Origin: Sporosarcina ureae DSM 2281
GTDB lineage: Bacteria > Bacillota > Bacilli > Bacillales_A > Planococcaceae
Assembly (NCBI RefSeq): GCF_000425545.1
Contig: NZ_KE384396.1
Location: forward strand, 12,074 to 49,323
Length of the DNA: 37,250 nt
Direction of reading: 5' to 3'
The position numbers and the translations under genes are program-made. Below are positions 1 to 8,072 of the stretch, one piece after another. The notes under the pieces were generated by a model. The model ran no database searches and was not told where the DNA came from. It saw only the letters and a list, made by a program, of their open reading frames with translations. Positions within the stretch are counted from its first letter, which is position 1; each line of letters opens with the position of its first letter.

Positions 1-216
1 CCACGCTAACCCGCTCTATCAAGCGTGCGATCCGCTCATACGACTAGCGTATTGAACTAAATCAAGCAAGGCGAAGCCGAGCGCTCAAACTTTCTTTTAA
101 GCGCTCTATTACCCTAACTAATCGCTCTATCCCAACATTCAGCTGCTCTATCACGCCATCAATCCGCTCTATCGCATCCAACCACCGCTCTATCAAGCCA
201 ATCAACCGCTCATAAA
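1..216. repeat. 21-bp phased GCTC motif array, copy 1
   Basis: GCTC cores, mostly in the contexts CCGCTCTAT, CCGCTCATA or CGCTCAA, start at 13, 34, 83, 103, 124, 145, 166, 187 and 208. The last six are exactly 21 bp apart. The array ends on the right with CCGCTCATAA, the same end element as the larger array at 1486-2119. From 217 to about 427 I see only AT-rich sequence, with several variants of a GAAATTGAATTT-like word near 284-364 and no gene. Confidence 0.8.
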
Positions 217-442
217 CCCCCACAATTCACATGACTAAAGACATATTTTCAAACAAATTCACACCCTAAATCACTCTTCACACCGTGAAAATTGAATTCT
301 CCCTAACAAATCCACCTCAAAATCCAATTTCACCCCCAATAATCCATCCGAAATTGAATTTATCCCAATACTTCCCAATAACCAACACTCTTGCTACAAT
401 AAATACACGCACCAACAATCCATAATAGGGAGGTGAACCACC

Positions 443-1423
443 ATACTCTACAAAACTCGCACAATCCCCAAACTGATCATTGGCCAACAGGCGCTTCTAA
501 AACGCTTGCCGGTCAATCACGACAAGTACGAAAAAATCCGAACAGACTTCTACAACGGCAAAGCAGGCTTCGGAGGGGAGAAGGAATTAGACTACCAATT
601 ACGAGACTTCATCCCGCCGTATCCGCACGCCATCCTCCACGACATTTTCCTGAAACACGAGCATGCCTATTTCCAAATCGATTCCATCCTCATTACTCCA
701 AGTACAATTATCCTATTTGAAATCAAAAACATCGCAGGAAAACTGCATATCAAACAAAATCCGACACAATTCATCCGCGAATCAGTCAACGGGGAACGTA
801 CCGTCCTGAGAAGCCCAATCGAAGAAATGGAACGCAAAAAACACTACTTCGCCGGCTGGCTACAAGCGCGCAACATCGACATTCCCCTCGTCGACTACAT
901 CGTCTTCGCCTACCAAAACGAACTCACCATCGAAAACACATCGTCCCACCGACTCGTATTCTCGTATGAAATCCCCAACCGTTTAAGAAATTTAGAAATG
1001 AAGGCAGATATTTTGAACGCAAAACAGATTACTAGATTAGCCAATGAACTCTTACAAACACACCGCCACTACGATCCATTTCCGCTGATCGAAAAATATG
1101 CACTTTCCATACAAGATCTAGCAAGCGGTGTCACGTGCCCGAATTGCGAACAATTAACGATGCTGTGGCGGACCAGAAGTTGGCAATGCCGAGCGTGCGG
1201 CCATATCGATCGCCACGCCCACCATGCCACGCTTGCGGAATGGTATTGCATTGGCGGCGCGCAACTCACGAACCGACAATTCCGCCACTTCACCAATATC
1301 CACTCCCGCCACATAGCGAAACGAATGCTCGCCAACCCCTTCACCGAAATGTCCGGCAAAAAGGGCAACGCGATCTACCAACTCTCTCCGAGACTTTTTC
1401 AAACAGAAAATCTGAAATTATAA
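443..1423 (+). CDS. NERD-domain protein, probable AUA start
   Basis: Nuclease-related-domain protein with a C-terminal zinc ribbon. The NERD core shows GEKELDYQL, then a DxIxI strand (QIDSILITPSTIILFEIKN) with the conserved acidic and Lys residues expected of this endonuclease-like fold. Near the C-terminus two CxxC pairs (CPNC and CRAC) form a likely zinc ribbon, followed by an HRHIAKRML-like helix. It is probably cytoplasmic, as no signal peptide is seen; the substrate is unknown. The first conventional start is TTG at 506, but it has no ribosome binding site. The frame stays open back to 437, and a strong AGGGAGGTGA at 428-437 sits about 6 nt before an ATA codon at 443. The added 21 residues (LYKTRTIPKLIIGQQALLKR) resemble the usual N-terminus of this family as I remember it, so I place the start at 443. 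It could also be a mutated ATG. A terminator follows directly, so the gene is monocistronic. Confidence 0.85.
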   Translation: MLYKTRTIPKLIIGQQALLKRLPVNHDKYEKIRTDFYNGKAGFGGEKELDYQLRDFIPPYPHAILHDIFLKHEHAYFQIDSILITPSTIILFEIKNIAGKLHIKQNPTQFIRESVNGERTVLRSPIEEMERKKHYFAGWLQARNIDIPLVDYIVFAYQNELTIENTSSHRLVFSYEIPNRLRNLEMKADILNAKQITRLANELLQTHRHYDPFPLIEKYALSIQDLASGVTCPNCEQLTMLWRTRSWQCRACGHIDRHAHHATLAEWYCIGGAQLTNRQFRHFTNIHSRHIAKRMLANPFTEMSGKKGNAIYQLSPRLFQTENLKL

Positions 1424-1430
1424 AGCAATC

Positions 1431-1467
1431 AAACCAGTGCATAAGCTCTTCGTGCGCTGGTTTCTTA
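1431..1467 (+). terminator. Rho-independent terminator after the NERD gene
   Basis: The 11-bp arms AAACCAGTGCA and TGCGCTGGTTT (one G-U pair) flank a short loop and are followed by CTTATT. It begins 7 nt after the stop codon. Confidence 0.75.
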
Positions 1468-1485
1468 TTGAAATCAACTAACGCA

Positions 1486-2119
1486 CACGCTCAATGTTTC
1501 GAGCTATCCGCTCAATCGCGAAGCCCACCCGCTCTATCCACCCAATTAACCGCTCTATCAATCCAATATTCCGCTCTATATAGACAACCATCCGCTCATA
1601 ACCACCGGCCGACCGCTCATAAGGAGATCGCTGCCATTCAAGACTCCCACACGCTCAATGTTTCGAGCTATCCGCTCAATCCCCACTGCCACCCGCTCTA
1701 TCCACCCAATTAACCGCTCTATCAATCCAGCACTCCGCTCTATACAGACAACCATCCGCTCATAACTACCACCCGACCGCTCATAAGGAGATCCCTGCCA
1801 TTCAAAAACTCCCACGCGCTCAATGTTTCGAGCTATCCGCTCAATCGCGAAGCCTATCCGCTCTATCCACCCAATCAACCGCTCTATCAAGCTTGTACTC
1901 CGCTCTATACAGACAACCATCCGCTCATAACCACCGGCCGACCGCTCATAAGGTTATCCCTGCCATTCAAAACTCCCACGCGCTCAATGTTTCGAGCTAT
2001 CCGCTCAATCCCCACGGCCATCCGCTCTATCCACCCAATTAACCGCTCTATCAATCCAGTATTCGGCTCTATACAAACCAACATCCGCTCATAACTACCG
2101 CCCAACCGCTCATAACCCC
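1486..2119. repeat. Four tandem 164-bp units of 21-bp phased GCTC motifs
   Basis: Four nearly identical units. In each, seven GCTC cores lie exactly 21 bp apart: 1489-1615, 1653-1779, 1818-1944 and 1982-2108. Units are joined by linkers of 38, 39 and 38 bp containing AAGGAGATC and CTGCCATTCAA. The order inside a unit is fixed: two CGCTCAAT elements, three CGCTCTAT elements, then two CGCTCATA elements. Read on the minus strand, the 21-bp period gives heptads of the form YER/IER, but the 38-bp linkers shift the frame, so a protein-coding role is unlikely. From 2120 to 2207 there is AT-rich sequence and a TATACT box at 2195-2200 in front of the next gene. Confidence 0.9.
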
Positions 2120-2222
2120 CACCCCAAATATACAAAAAGTCAAATAATACAACAATTTTCAACAATACCCTACCAAACCACCAGCCAAATCCCGTATACT
2201 TTAACAAAAGGAGGACGTTTAT

Positions 2223-3452
2223 ATGAGTCTAGTTTGCAACAAAAAAATATTCTTAAGTACTATAGCAATGAGCGTCGCTGTGTCCGCAGGGGGAATAGCT
2301 ACTTCTGTACCGATAGAAGCTGCGAAAGCTGTCGCGTTTAAGGACGTACCTGAGAAGCATTATGCCTATGATGCGGTGATGTATATGGCAGCCAATGACA
2401 TCATTAAAGGCTATGCTGACAATACATATCGTCTGAATAAACCGGTTACTCGGGCTCAGGCGGCGAAGATGATTGCGGTTTCCATTGGGGCTAAACCGAG
2501 CCATGCGTATAAGATGGATTTTAAGGATGTAACGAAAGACAATGGGTCGTATGATCATATACGCGCATTGACACAGCGGGGGCTGTTCAAGAATGCGGAG
2601 AAATTTAATCCGAATAAACCACTTACTCGTGGCCAAATGGCGAAACTGTTGGTTCTTGGCTATCATATTGTCACGGATGACAATGACTTCATTATATTTG
2701 ATGATGTCAAGAAGAGCAGTGGTGCATATGAATACATTATTACGATTGCCGAACTGAATATCACTACGACGCGTCCAGGTGGGAAATTCAATCCGAATGA
2801 TCCGGTCACACGTGGCCAATTGGCGGCGTTCTTATACCGTACGATGCAATTCGACGAAAATCGCAAAAAAGGATTGATTACGTATGATAATCAAAAGAAG
2901 GGCTATGTCGACAAAGATAAAAACTTGATTAAGCCGAATCCTAATAATCAAAAACCGGCACCTGAAAAGCCGAAACCAGTTCCACCAAAGCCGACTCCAA
3001 AACCACCAGCAGCAAAACCGGAGCCGCCAAAACCGACACCCGTTCCGCCAAAACCTGAACCGGAGCAGCCTTCATTAGCGGCACAGTCTATTATTCATGT
3101 AAATATCAAACGAACAAACGCTAAAGTTAGCAATCTGCGGGCGGATCCGACGCTGAACCGCATGGCTAGTGCGCGAGCGGAAGATTTGGCGAAACTTGGA
3201 GAATTATCACATATCACGCCGACACATGGCACGATTGTAGAGATGCTAGATAAGTTTGATTATAAATGGGAGGCATATGGTGAAAATATCGGTGCGGGCT
3301 TTACTGACGCGCTGGAAATTACCAATGCTTGGTTAGCATCTCCGGCGCATAAGGAGAATCTCCTAAGCCCGGTATTTACGCATATGGGAGCAGGCACGGC
3401 ACCTGATTCAGATGGTAAAATCTATTGGGTGACGCTATATACTAAAAAATAA
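2223..3452 (+). CDS. SLH-domain surface protein with C-terminal CAP domain
   Basis: Exported cell-surface protein of 409 aa. A signal peptide covers roughly residues 1-34. Three SLH repeats follow (about 38-80, 99-148 and 155-212), each with the FxDV..., G and F.P..P(V/L)TR(G/A)Q pattern, which binds the secondary cell-wall polymer. A proline/lysine-rich linker of PKP, PEP and PPKP units spans about 238-288. The rest is a CAP/SCP domain with LNRMASARAEDLA, the conserved GENIG segment, the helix W(L)ASPAHKENLL and a final YWVTLYTKK strand. CAP proteins of bacilli are extracellular and often of unknown activity. The start has a strong AAAGGAGGACG site. The presence of SLH-binding polymer genes further downstream (5311-7310) fits this anchoring mode. 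Confidence 0.93.
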   Translation: MSLVCNKKIFLSTIAMSVAVSAGGIATSVPIEAAKAVAFKDVPEKHYAYDAVMYMAANDIIKGYADNTYRLNKPVTRAQAAKMIAVSIGAKPSHAYKMDFKDVTKDNGSYDHIRALTQRGLFKNAEKFNPNKPLTRGQMAKLLVLGYHIVTDDNDFIIFDDVKKSSGAYEYIITIAELNITTTRPGGKFNPNDPVTRGQLAAFLYRTMQFDENRKKGLITYDNQKKGYVDKDKNLIKPNPNNQKPAPEKPKPVPPKPTPKPPAAKPEPPKPTPVPPKPEPEQPSLAAQSIIHVNIKRTNAKVSNLRADPTLNRMASARAEDLAKLGELSHITPTHGTIVEMLDKFDYKWEAYGENIGAGFTDALEITNAWLASPAHKENLLSPVFTHMGAGTAPDSDGKIYWVTLYTKK

Positions 3453-3541
3453 GTATAGTGAGCCGCTTAACCGCTGGTGTATAGGGTATAGTCTAAAGAT
3501 ACATACTTTTACCAACCCCACCGAAAAAAGGAGGAAGTGCA

Positions 3542-4729
3542 ATGAAACAAACCCTTATTGCAGCAGTAGCTATTTTCGCTTGGCTCTGCGTAACACCCGC
3601 CACAGAAGCCGCGACTCTTGACGAAGTGAAAGAAATTGTCGATTTGTACTATTATGGCGACAAACCTACTAATCTTCGCAATGCACGAAACGTCACCGAA
3701 GTCGTCCGTCAGCTCGATGAATACTCGGTGTACATGACGCCAGCTGAATATAATGAGTATCTCAATCAATACGCAAGCGTCACAGCACCTGCACAAGTCG
3801 CAGCAACTATGGCACCGAACAATCCAGACAATGTGACATCGAATATGATGTACGGTAACGTCGGGTACTTGAAAATCAAGTCATTCTCTGCGCATTTACA
3901 AGAAGACGTGAGCGCTCACTGGTCGCGTTTGAAAGCGGCAGGAGCGGAGAGGTTGATCCTCGACTTACGTTTTAACGGTGGCGGCTACGTAGACAGCGCA
4001 GAACAATTACTAGGCTTCTTCCCGAGAGTAAAAGAAGCGTACAAATTGCAAACGCGCATGGGCACACAGTCAGGTAAAGTCGTCCCAGCGAAAAATCAAT
4101 TCCCGGTAGACACGTACGTACTCGTCAACCGCTACTCAGCATCCGCTTCTGAAATTGTGGCAGTCAGCCTTAAAGACCAAAGCGCAGCGAACGTAGTAGG
4201 GGAGACGACAAAAGGAAAAGGTAGCGTCCAGTCGTTATTTGAATTAGAAAACGGTGGCGCACTGAAACTAACCACAGGTCACTACACAGGACCTAAAGGA
4301 ACGCCGGTACAACACAAAGGCGTCGAGCCGAATATTAAAATGAAGCCAGGCACGGAGCACGCAGGCATGCACAAACGCCTCGTAACATCTGACTTGGTTG
4401 CACAAGGTTACCAGTTTATCAAAGGACCAACTGACGTACCGCAATCAAAAGTGTTCAACGTCGAGTTCACGCAAAAAATGAACTTTGGTCCAGCGAAAAG
4501 TTTCAACAAGATGGAACTTGTGAAGTTCGGAAGCGTCTCTATACAAACGGCTAAAAAAGCTAGTAATGAGAAAACGATGACGATTCAGCCAGCCAAACCG
4601 ATGGCGCTTGGCGCGGAGTATATGCTCATCGTTCACCCGGGCATAGCAGGTGCTAACGGGTTGAGTGTGGTGAAGGGGACGTATACACCTTATACCGTGC
4701 AAGCACGCGTACCGGCACGAGCTAAATAA
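3542..4729 (+). CDS. Secreted S41-family (C-terminal processing) peptidase-like protein
   Basis: A signal peptide (about 1-23, TEA-A cleavage) is followed by a helical lead, then the S41 fold without a PDZ domain: GNVGYLKIKSF, LILDLRFNGGGYVDSAE, and the NRYSASASEI motif carrying the putative nucleophile Ser201. A GKGSVQ motif puts the general-base Lys226 25 residues later, the normal spacing for CtpA/Prc enzymes. The HKGVEPNIKM segment is also typical. After about residue 285 there is an Ig-like domain of the bacterial surface-protein type (FNVEFTQKMN...YMLIVHPGI). Absence of the PDZ domain means substrate recognition must differ from classical CtpB. Excellent RBS (AAAGGAGGAAGTGC). No strong terminator is seen between it and the SLH-CAP gene 89 nt upstream, so they may be cotranscribed. 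Roughly 60 nt of unremarkable sequence separates the stop from the palindromic repeat. Confidence 0.88.
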   Translation: MKQTLIAAVAIFAWLCVTPATEAATLDEVKEIVDLYYYGDKPTNLRNARNVTEVVRQLDEYSVYMTPAEYNEYLNQYASVTAPAQVAATMAPNNPDNVTSNMMYGNVGYLKIKSFSAHLQEDVSAHWSRLKAAGAERLILDLRFNGGGYVDSAEQLLGFFPRVKEAYKLQTRMGTQSGKVVPAKNQFPVDTYVLVNRYSASASEIVAVSLKDQSAANVVGETTKGKGSVQSLFELENGGALKLTTGHYTGPKGTPVQHKGVEPNIKMKPGTEHAGMHKRLVTSDLVAQGYQFIKGPTDVPQSKVFNVEFTQKMNFGPAKSFNKMELVKFGSVSIQTAKKASNEKTMTIQPAKPMALGAEYMLIVHPGIAGANGLSVVKGTYTPYTVQARVPARAK

Positions 4730-4788
4730 ATTGGTCGTATTGAATGGAAGTTGGTATACTGTATAGATGGAGTGAGGGGTAAGGCAAC

Positions 4789-4920
4789 GTGGATCGACGC
4801 TGCAGGCGGACGCTTTCCCATGGGCTCGCGGTGAGCCAACCAGTTCGCTTTGCTCTCTTTGGTTGTCTCACCTGATCGAGCTGATCCATCGGGAGTCGCC
4901 GCCTTCCGCTTACGATCCAC
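4789..4920 (+). repeat. Palindromic REP-like element, forward copy
   Basis: A GC-rich 132-bp unit bounded by GTGGATCG and CGATCCAC. Inside, AGGCGG pairs with CCGCCT, and GGTGAG...AACCA pairs with TGGTT...CTCACC, so the whole unit can fold into one long hairpin. Its words (GGCGGACGCTTTCCC, GGGAGTCGCCGCC) resemble a repeat I remember as widespread in Bacillus and relatives; that is recollection, not a search. An inverted copy lies at 5113-5236. The 192 bp between them are AT-rich with no gene; 5083-5100 holds a small hairpin (GGTTGC/GCAACC). Confidence 0.75.
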
Positions 4921-5112
4921 TGTGTGTTCTTCTGGAGTTTCTATGGAAGAGTGTAAATACTAACGTACTCCATCGTTTTCTTAAGTAACTATTAAAATCT
5001 AAGGATGAAGAGATTCATCCTTTCTCTTTGAATTTAAAAGTATTATGGTTTTGAACTTTAGACTATAACAAAAAGAAAAAAGTGGTTGCTAACTGCAACC
5101 AAACTGTAAGTA

Positions 5113-5236
5113 GGATCGGAACGAAAGGCGGCGACTCCCGGAGGATCAGCGTGAGTTCGAGACCCTGGACTGAACGAAGTGAGGGAAGCGGCTCGGGCCA
5201 CGCCCTCGGGAAAGCGTCCGCCTAGAGTGCAGATCC
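5113..5236 (-). repeat. Palindromic REP-like element, inverted copy
   Basis: The reverse complement of this stretch matches the 4789-4920 unit. AGGCGGCGACTCCCG mirrors CGGGAGTCGCCGCCT at 4889-4903, and GGGAAAGCGTCCGCCT mirrors AGGCGGACGCTTTCCC at 4804-4819. It ends are GGATCG and AGATCC. The middle (GAGACCCTGGACTG...) differs from the first copy, so they are old copies. It ends 75 nt before the dehydrogenase gene. Confidence 0.75.
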
Positions 5237-5310
5237 AATACCCAACCCAAATTCTACCCAGACTTTTACCAAACACAATCTAAATTTAGAAAGCGAAGGT
5301 ATCATACACT

Positions 5311-6603
5311 ATGGAAAAGAAATTATGCGTAGTAGGCCTAGGTTACATCGGTCTCCCAACTGCCGTCATGTTCGCAAACAGCGGCTTGCAAGTACACGGC
5401 GTCGACCGTAACGAACACGTCGTACAACTCATCAACAACAAACAACTACATATAGAAGAAAACGGCTTGCAGGAACGTTTGGAGAAAGCCGTAGACGTAG
5501 GACACTTCCAAGCATGGACTACACCAGTAGAAGCAGATGTCTACATTATCGCGGTCCCGTCACCGATCAACCCGGACAACACAGCGAACTTGGAATTCAT
5601 CCGTGCGGCAACCGCATCGATCGTGCCGTTCGTCAAAAAAGGTGCACTCGTGATCTTGGAATCCACAGTGCCACCAAAGACTGTCGAAAACATCATGCTG
5701 CCTGAATTACGTAAAACGGAACTTATTATAGGAGAAGAATTATTCGTTTCTCACTCACCAGAACGCGTAATACCAGGTAAGATTTTCGAAGAACTAGTCA
5801 ACAACGACCGGATCGTTGGTGGAATCAATGCGAAATCAGCAGAAATGACGAAAGATCTTTACGAAGTGTTCGTCAAAGGAACGATCCACTTAACAGACGC
5901 AACGACAGCGGAACTTGTGAAAGTAATGGAAAACACGTACCGCGACGTCAACATTGCGTTCGCCAATGAACTTGCAAAAATTGCAGAAGGTATCGACGTA
6001 GATATTTGGGAAGCGATCAAGTTTGCCAACTTCCACCCACGCGTCAATATTCATACACCAGGCCCGGGTGTCGGTGGTCACTGTATCGCAGTCGATCCAT
6101 GGTTCTTAGTGGAACTGGCACCTGAAAAAGCAGACATCATCAAAAAAGCACGCCTAACAAACGATGGCATGCCGATGTATACAGCAAAGCGCGCAGAGCG
6201 TTTGCTACAGGAATACAATATCGAAAACGGTAAAGTGGCGGTTTTGGGACTTGCATTTAAAGGCAACGTCGACGACATGCGCGAGAGCCCATCAACGAAA
6301 GTAATAGATTCGTTGCAACAACTCGGTCTAGACGTCGTATCATTCGACCCGCACATCAAAGAATTACAGCATTCGACGCAAGTTGCAACGCTTGAAGAAG
6401 CAGTCGGAACAGCTGATCTTCTTCTATTAACTACAGACCATGATCAATTCAAAGATCTGAATCCGGCAGACTTGCAGACGAAGCAGCCAAGACCGATCCT
6501 ATTGGATACGAAAAATGCACTCGATGCAGATGCATGGGAACAAGCAGAATATCGCTTCTTCAAATTAGGAGATGGCAAAAAAGAGGGGCAGCTATACAAA
6601 TGA
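5311..6603 (+). CDS. wecC: UDP-N-acetyl-D-mannosamine dehydrogenase (WecC family)
   Basis: NAD-dependent nucleotide-sugar 6-dehydrogenase, expected to oxidise UDP-ManNAc to UDP-ManNAcA for wall-polymer synthesis in the cytoplasm. The N-terminal Rossmann motif GLGYIGLP is at residues 9-16, VPSPIN and the ESTVPPKT loop follow, and the central helix TAELVKVMENTYRDVNIAF is typical. The catalytic cysteine is Cys258 in GVGGHCIAVDPWF, and the third domain shows GLAFKGNVDDMRESPS. At 430 aa it has full family length. UDP-glucose dehydrogenases share the fold; the PSPIN and GHCIAVDPWF details favour the WecC subgroup. The stop overlaps the next start as ATGA, so the two genes are translationally coupled. 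The ribosome binding site (GAAGG) is weak and rather distant. Confidence 0.88.
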   Translation: MEKKLCVVGLGYIGLPTAVMFANSGLQVHGVDRNEHVVQLINNKQLHIEENGLQERLEKAVDVGHFQAWTTPVEADVYIIAVPSPINPDNTANLEFIRAATASIVPFVKKGALVILESTVPPKTVENIMLPELRKTELIIGEELFVSHSPERVIPGKIFEELVNNDRIVGGINAKSAEMTKDLYEVFVKGTIHLTDATTAELVKVMENTYRDVNIAFANELAKIAEGIDVDIWEAIKFANFHPRVNIHTPGPGVGGHCIAVDPWFLVELAPEKADIIKKARLTNDGMPMYTAKRAERLLQEYNIENGKVAVLGLAFKGNVDDMRESPSTKVIDSLQQLGLDVVSFDPHIKELQHSTQVATLEEAVGTADLLLLTTDHDQFKDLNPADLQTKQPRPILLDTKNALDADAWEQAEYRFFKLGDGKKEGQLYK

Positions 6604-7310
6604 AAGAAGAAATACTAGGCGTCTCCGTCAACACCGAAAACTACGATGAACTGATTCCGAAAGTGTTCGAGAATATCGAAGCAGGAAAGAAATCACTCAT
6701 CGTCGCGATCAATCCGGAAAAGCTCATGAAAGCAAAAGAAGATCCTGAACTAAAAGCATTGCTTAACCGAGCAGAATTTCAAATTCCGGATGGTATTGGC
6801 GTTATTCTCGCATCTAAGCTAAAAAAAGGTCAGATTCGATCACGTGTTACAGGAATCGACATGATGGACCGCGTCGTACAAGAAGCCGCCGCACGCGGAA
6901 AGCGCATTTTCCTTTACGGTGCGAAACCTGGAGTGGCGGCAGAAGCTGCGGCGAAATTGCAAGTGATGTATCCGAATATCCAAATCGCTGGTGTTCAGCA
7001 CGGTTATGAAAAAGATGTACAAGTCGTACTCGACACGATTAACCAAGCAAAGCCGGATATCTTATTCGTTGCGATGGGATCGCCTAAGCAAGAACAGTGG
7101 ATTGAACAACACCGCGACCAGTTACATCCGATCGTGTTCCAAGGAGTAGGCGGATCATTCGACGTGTTAGCAGGGAATATCAAAAGAGCGCCGGCTGTGT
7201 TTCAAAAAGCAGGAGCGGAATGGTTGTATCGATTATTGCTTGAACCGAGCCGGATTAAAAGACAGATGAATCTACCGAAGTTTTTGGTAGAGGTGTATCG
7301 GAAGAAGTGA
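6600..7310 (+). CDS. WecG/TagA/CpsF-family glycosyltransferase
   Basis: GT26-family enzyme of 236 aa that transfers ManNAc or ManNAcA to an undecaprenyl-linked GlcNAc acceptor at the inner face of the membrane. Hallmarks are INPEKLMKA, IPDGIGVILASKL, RVTGIDMM, FLYGAKPGVAAEAA, LFVAMGSPKQEQWI and the VGGSFDVLAGNIKRAP segment near the C-terminus. An in-frame upstream start at 6534 exists, but it lies inside the dehydrogenase gene. ATG 6600 has a GAGGGG site and an ATGA overlap with wecC. Pairing with a ManNAc dehydrogenase suggests ManNAcA transfer into a secondary cell-wall polymer, the ligand of SLH domains, which would link these genes to the S-layer gene that follows. That link is inference. 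Confidence 0.9.
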   Translation: MKEEILGVSVNTENYDELIPKVFENIEAGKKSLIVAINPEKLMKAKEDPELKALLNRAEFQIPDGIGVILASKLKKGQIRSRVTGIDMMDRVVQEAAARGKRIFLYGAKPGVAAEAAAKLQVMYPNIQIAGVQHGYEKDVQVVLDTINQAKPDILFVAMGSPKQEQWIEQHRDQLHPIVFQGVGGSFDVLAGNIKRAPAVFQKAGAEWLYRLLLEPSRIKRQMNLPKFLVEVYRKK

Positions 7311-7319
7311 TTTTGGAAG

Positions 7320-7431
7320 GTAAGGCTGATAGGGGTTGTTGAGGTGGAGATTGGTGCTTCGGAGGGGACGATTGTTTCTTCTGATCGGGCTGATTCTCCC
7401 GGATCTGCCCCAATCCCTTACAATGTGATTG
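7320..7431 (+). repeat. Degenerate copy of the REP-like element
   Basis: Bounded by GTAAGG and CCTTAC. The right half (CTGATCGGGCTGATTCTCCCGG) lines up with CTGATCGAGCTGATCCATCGGG of the 4789 copy, though the GC-rich core is eroded. From 7432 to 7763 I see no gene, only AT-rich sequence with a C-rich tract near 7547-7565. Confidence 0.4.
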
Positions 7432-7765
7432 GGTGATACTGATCGATGGTTATTAAAGGTAGGATAATAGTTGTAAGAGATATTGAACTTAACGAGTTTG
7501 AAAGATAAAAATAATTAATCCATTGCCTCCAGAGTGATTCAATGTACCCCCCCTTCACCCCAACCCATACTTCTAGCTCTCTATTATTTCAAAATAAATC
7601 TACTAATCACGTCAATCTATTAATGCTAGTAAGTTTAGAAATTTACTACTATTAAGTTACTATCTTGTAATCTAGTTAACTTGGTGATAGAATACGAAGT
7701 TGTAAGGATAATTTTCTCTATAGCATATAGCACAATACGTGCAAAGCGTTACGGTTGGTTGACCG

Positions 7766-7814
7766 CAAACAAAAAGGCTTGAACAGTTCCCATCTGTTCA
7801 AGCCTTTTTGTTTG
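7766..7814. terminator. Bidirectional terminator upstream of the S-layer promoter
   Basis: A perfect 20-bp stem (AAACAAAAAGGCTTGAACAG and its complement, plus a C-G closing pair) with a 7-nt loop, A-rich on the left and T-rich on the right. It works in either direction and would insulate the strong S-layer transcription unit from upstream reading. Confidence 0.9.
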
Positions 7815-7870
7815 GCAAAAATACTTTGCGTGCACAAGATACTGTCTTTTAAAAACGCTATGGAAAATAC

Positions 7871-7898
7871 TTGTATTTTGGTAATCTTTCGATACAAT
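7871..7898 (+). promoter_or_regulatory. Possible second promoter for the S-layer gene
   Basis: TTGTAT, 16 bp, then TACAAT, preceded by no UP element I can recognise. S-layer genes often have more than one promoter. This is weaker than the one at 7964-7992. Confidence 0.3.
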
Positions 7899-7963
7899 AG
7901 TAGATGGTATGAAAATAAATTGCCATACCGTGCTATTAGACTATCATCTAGTTCAAGATTTAA

Positions 7964-7992
7964 TTGACTTTTAGCACATTCTTATCTATACT
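7964..7992 (+). promoter_or_regulatory. Sigma-A-type promoter of the S-layer gene
   Basis: TTGACT, exactly 17 bp, TATACT. Transcription would start near 8000, leaving an untranslated leader of about 70 nt that contains CGAGGAGGAAATT just before ATG 8073. A long leader with a perfect ribosome binding site is common for S-layer mRNAs. Confidence 0.75.
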
Positions 7993-8072
7993 TTAATGTG
8001 TAATGCTTACTACTCTCATACATAGGTAGTAATAGGCAAAAACAAGAGATATTACGAGGAGGAAATTATTTA

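Noticed and set aside
1..2120. CRISPR array
   Set aside because: The repeated core is only about 9 bp, the period is 21 bp, the spacers are themselves conserved between units, and no cas genes are present.
1576..2207. Minus-strand reading frames with IER/YER heptads (114 and 100 aa)
   Set aside because: They arise from the 21-bp repeat. The 38-bp linkers break the frame between units, no proper ribosome binding site or stable start is seen, and the array has DNA-level regularity.
7755..7967. 70-aa open frame upstream of the S-layer gene
   Set aside because: It runs through the 20-bp terminator stem and the promoter region, with no ribosome binding site.
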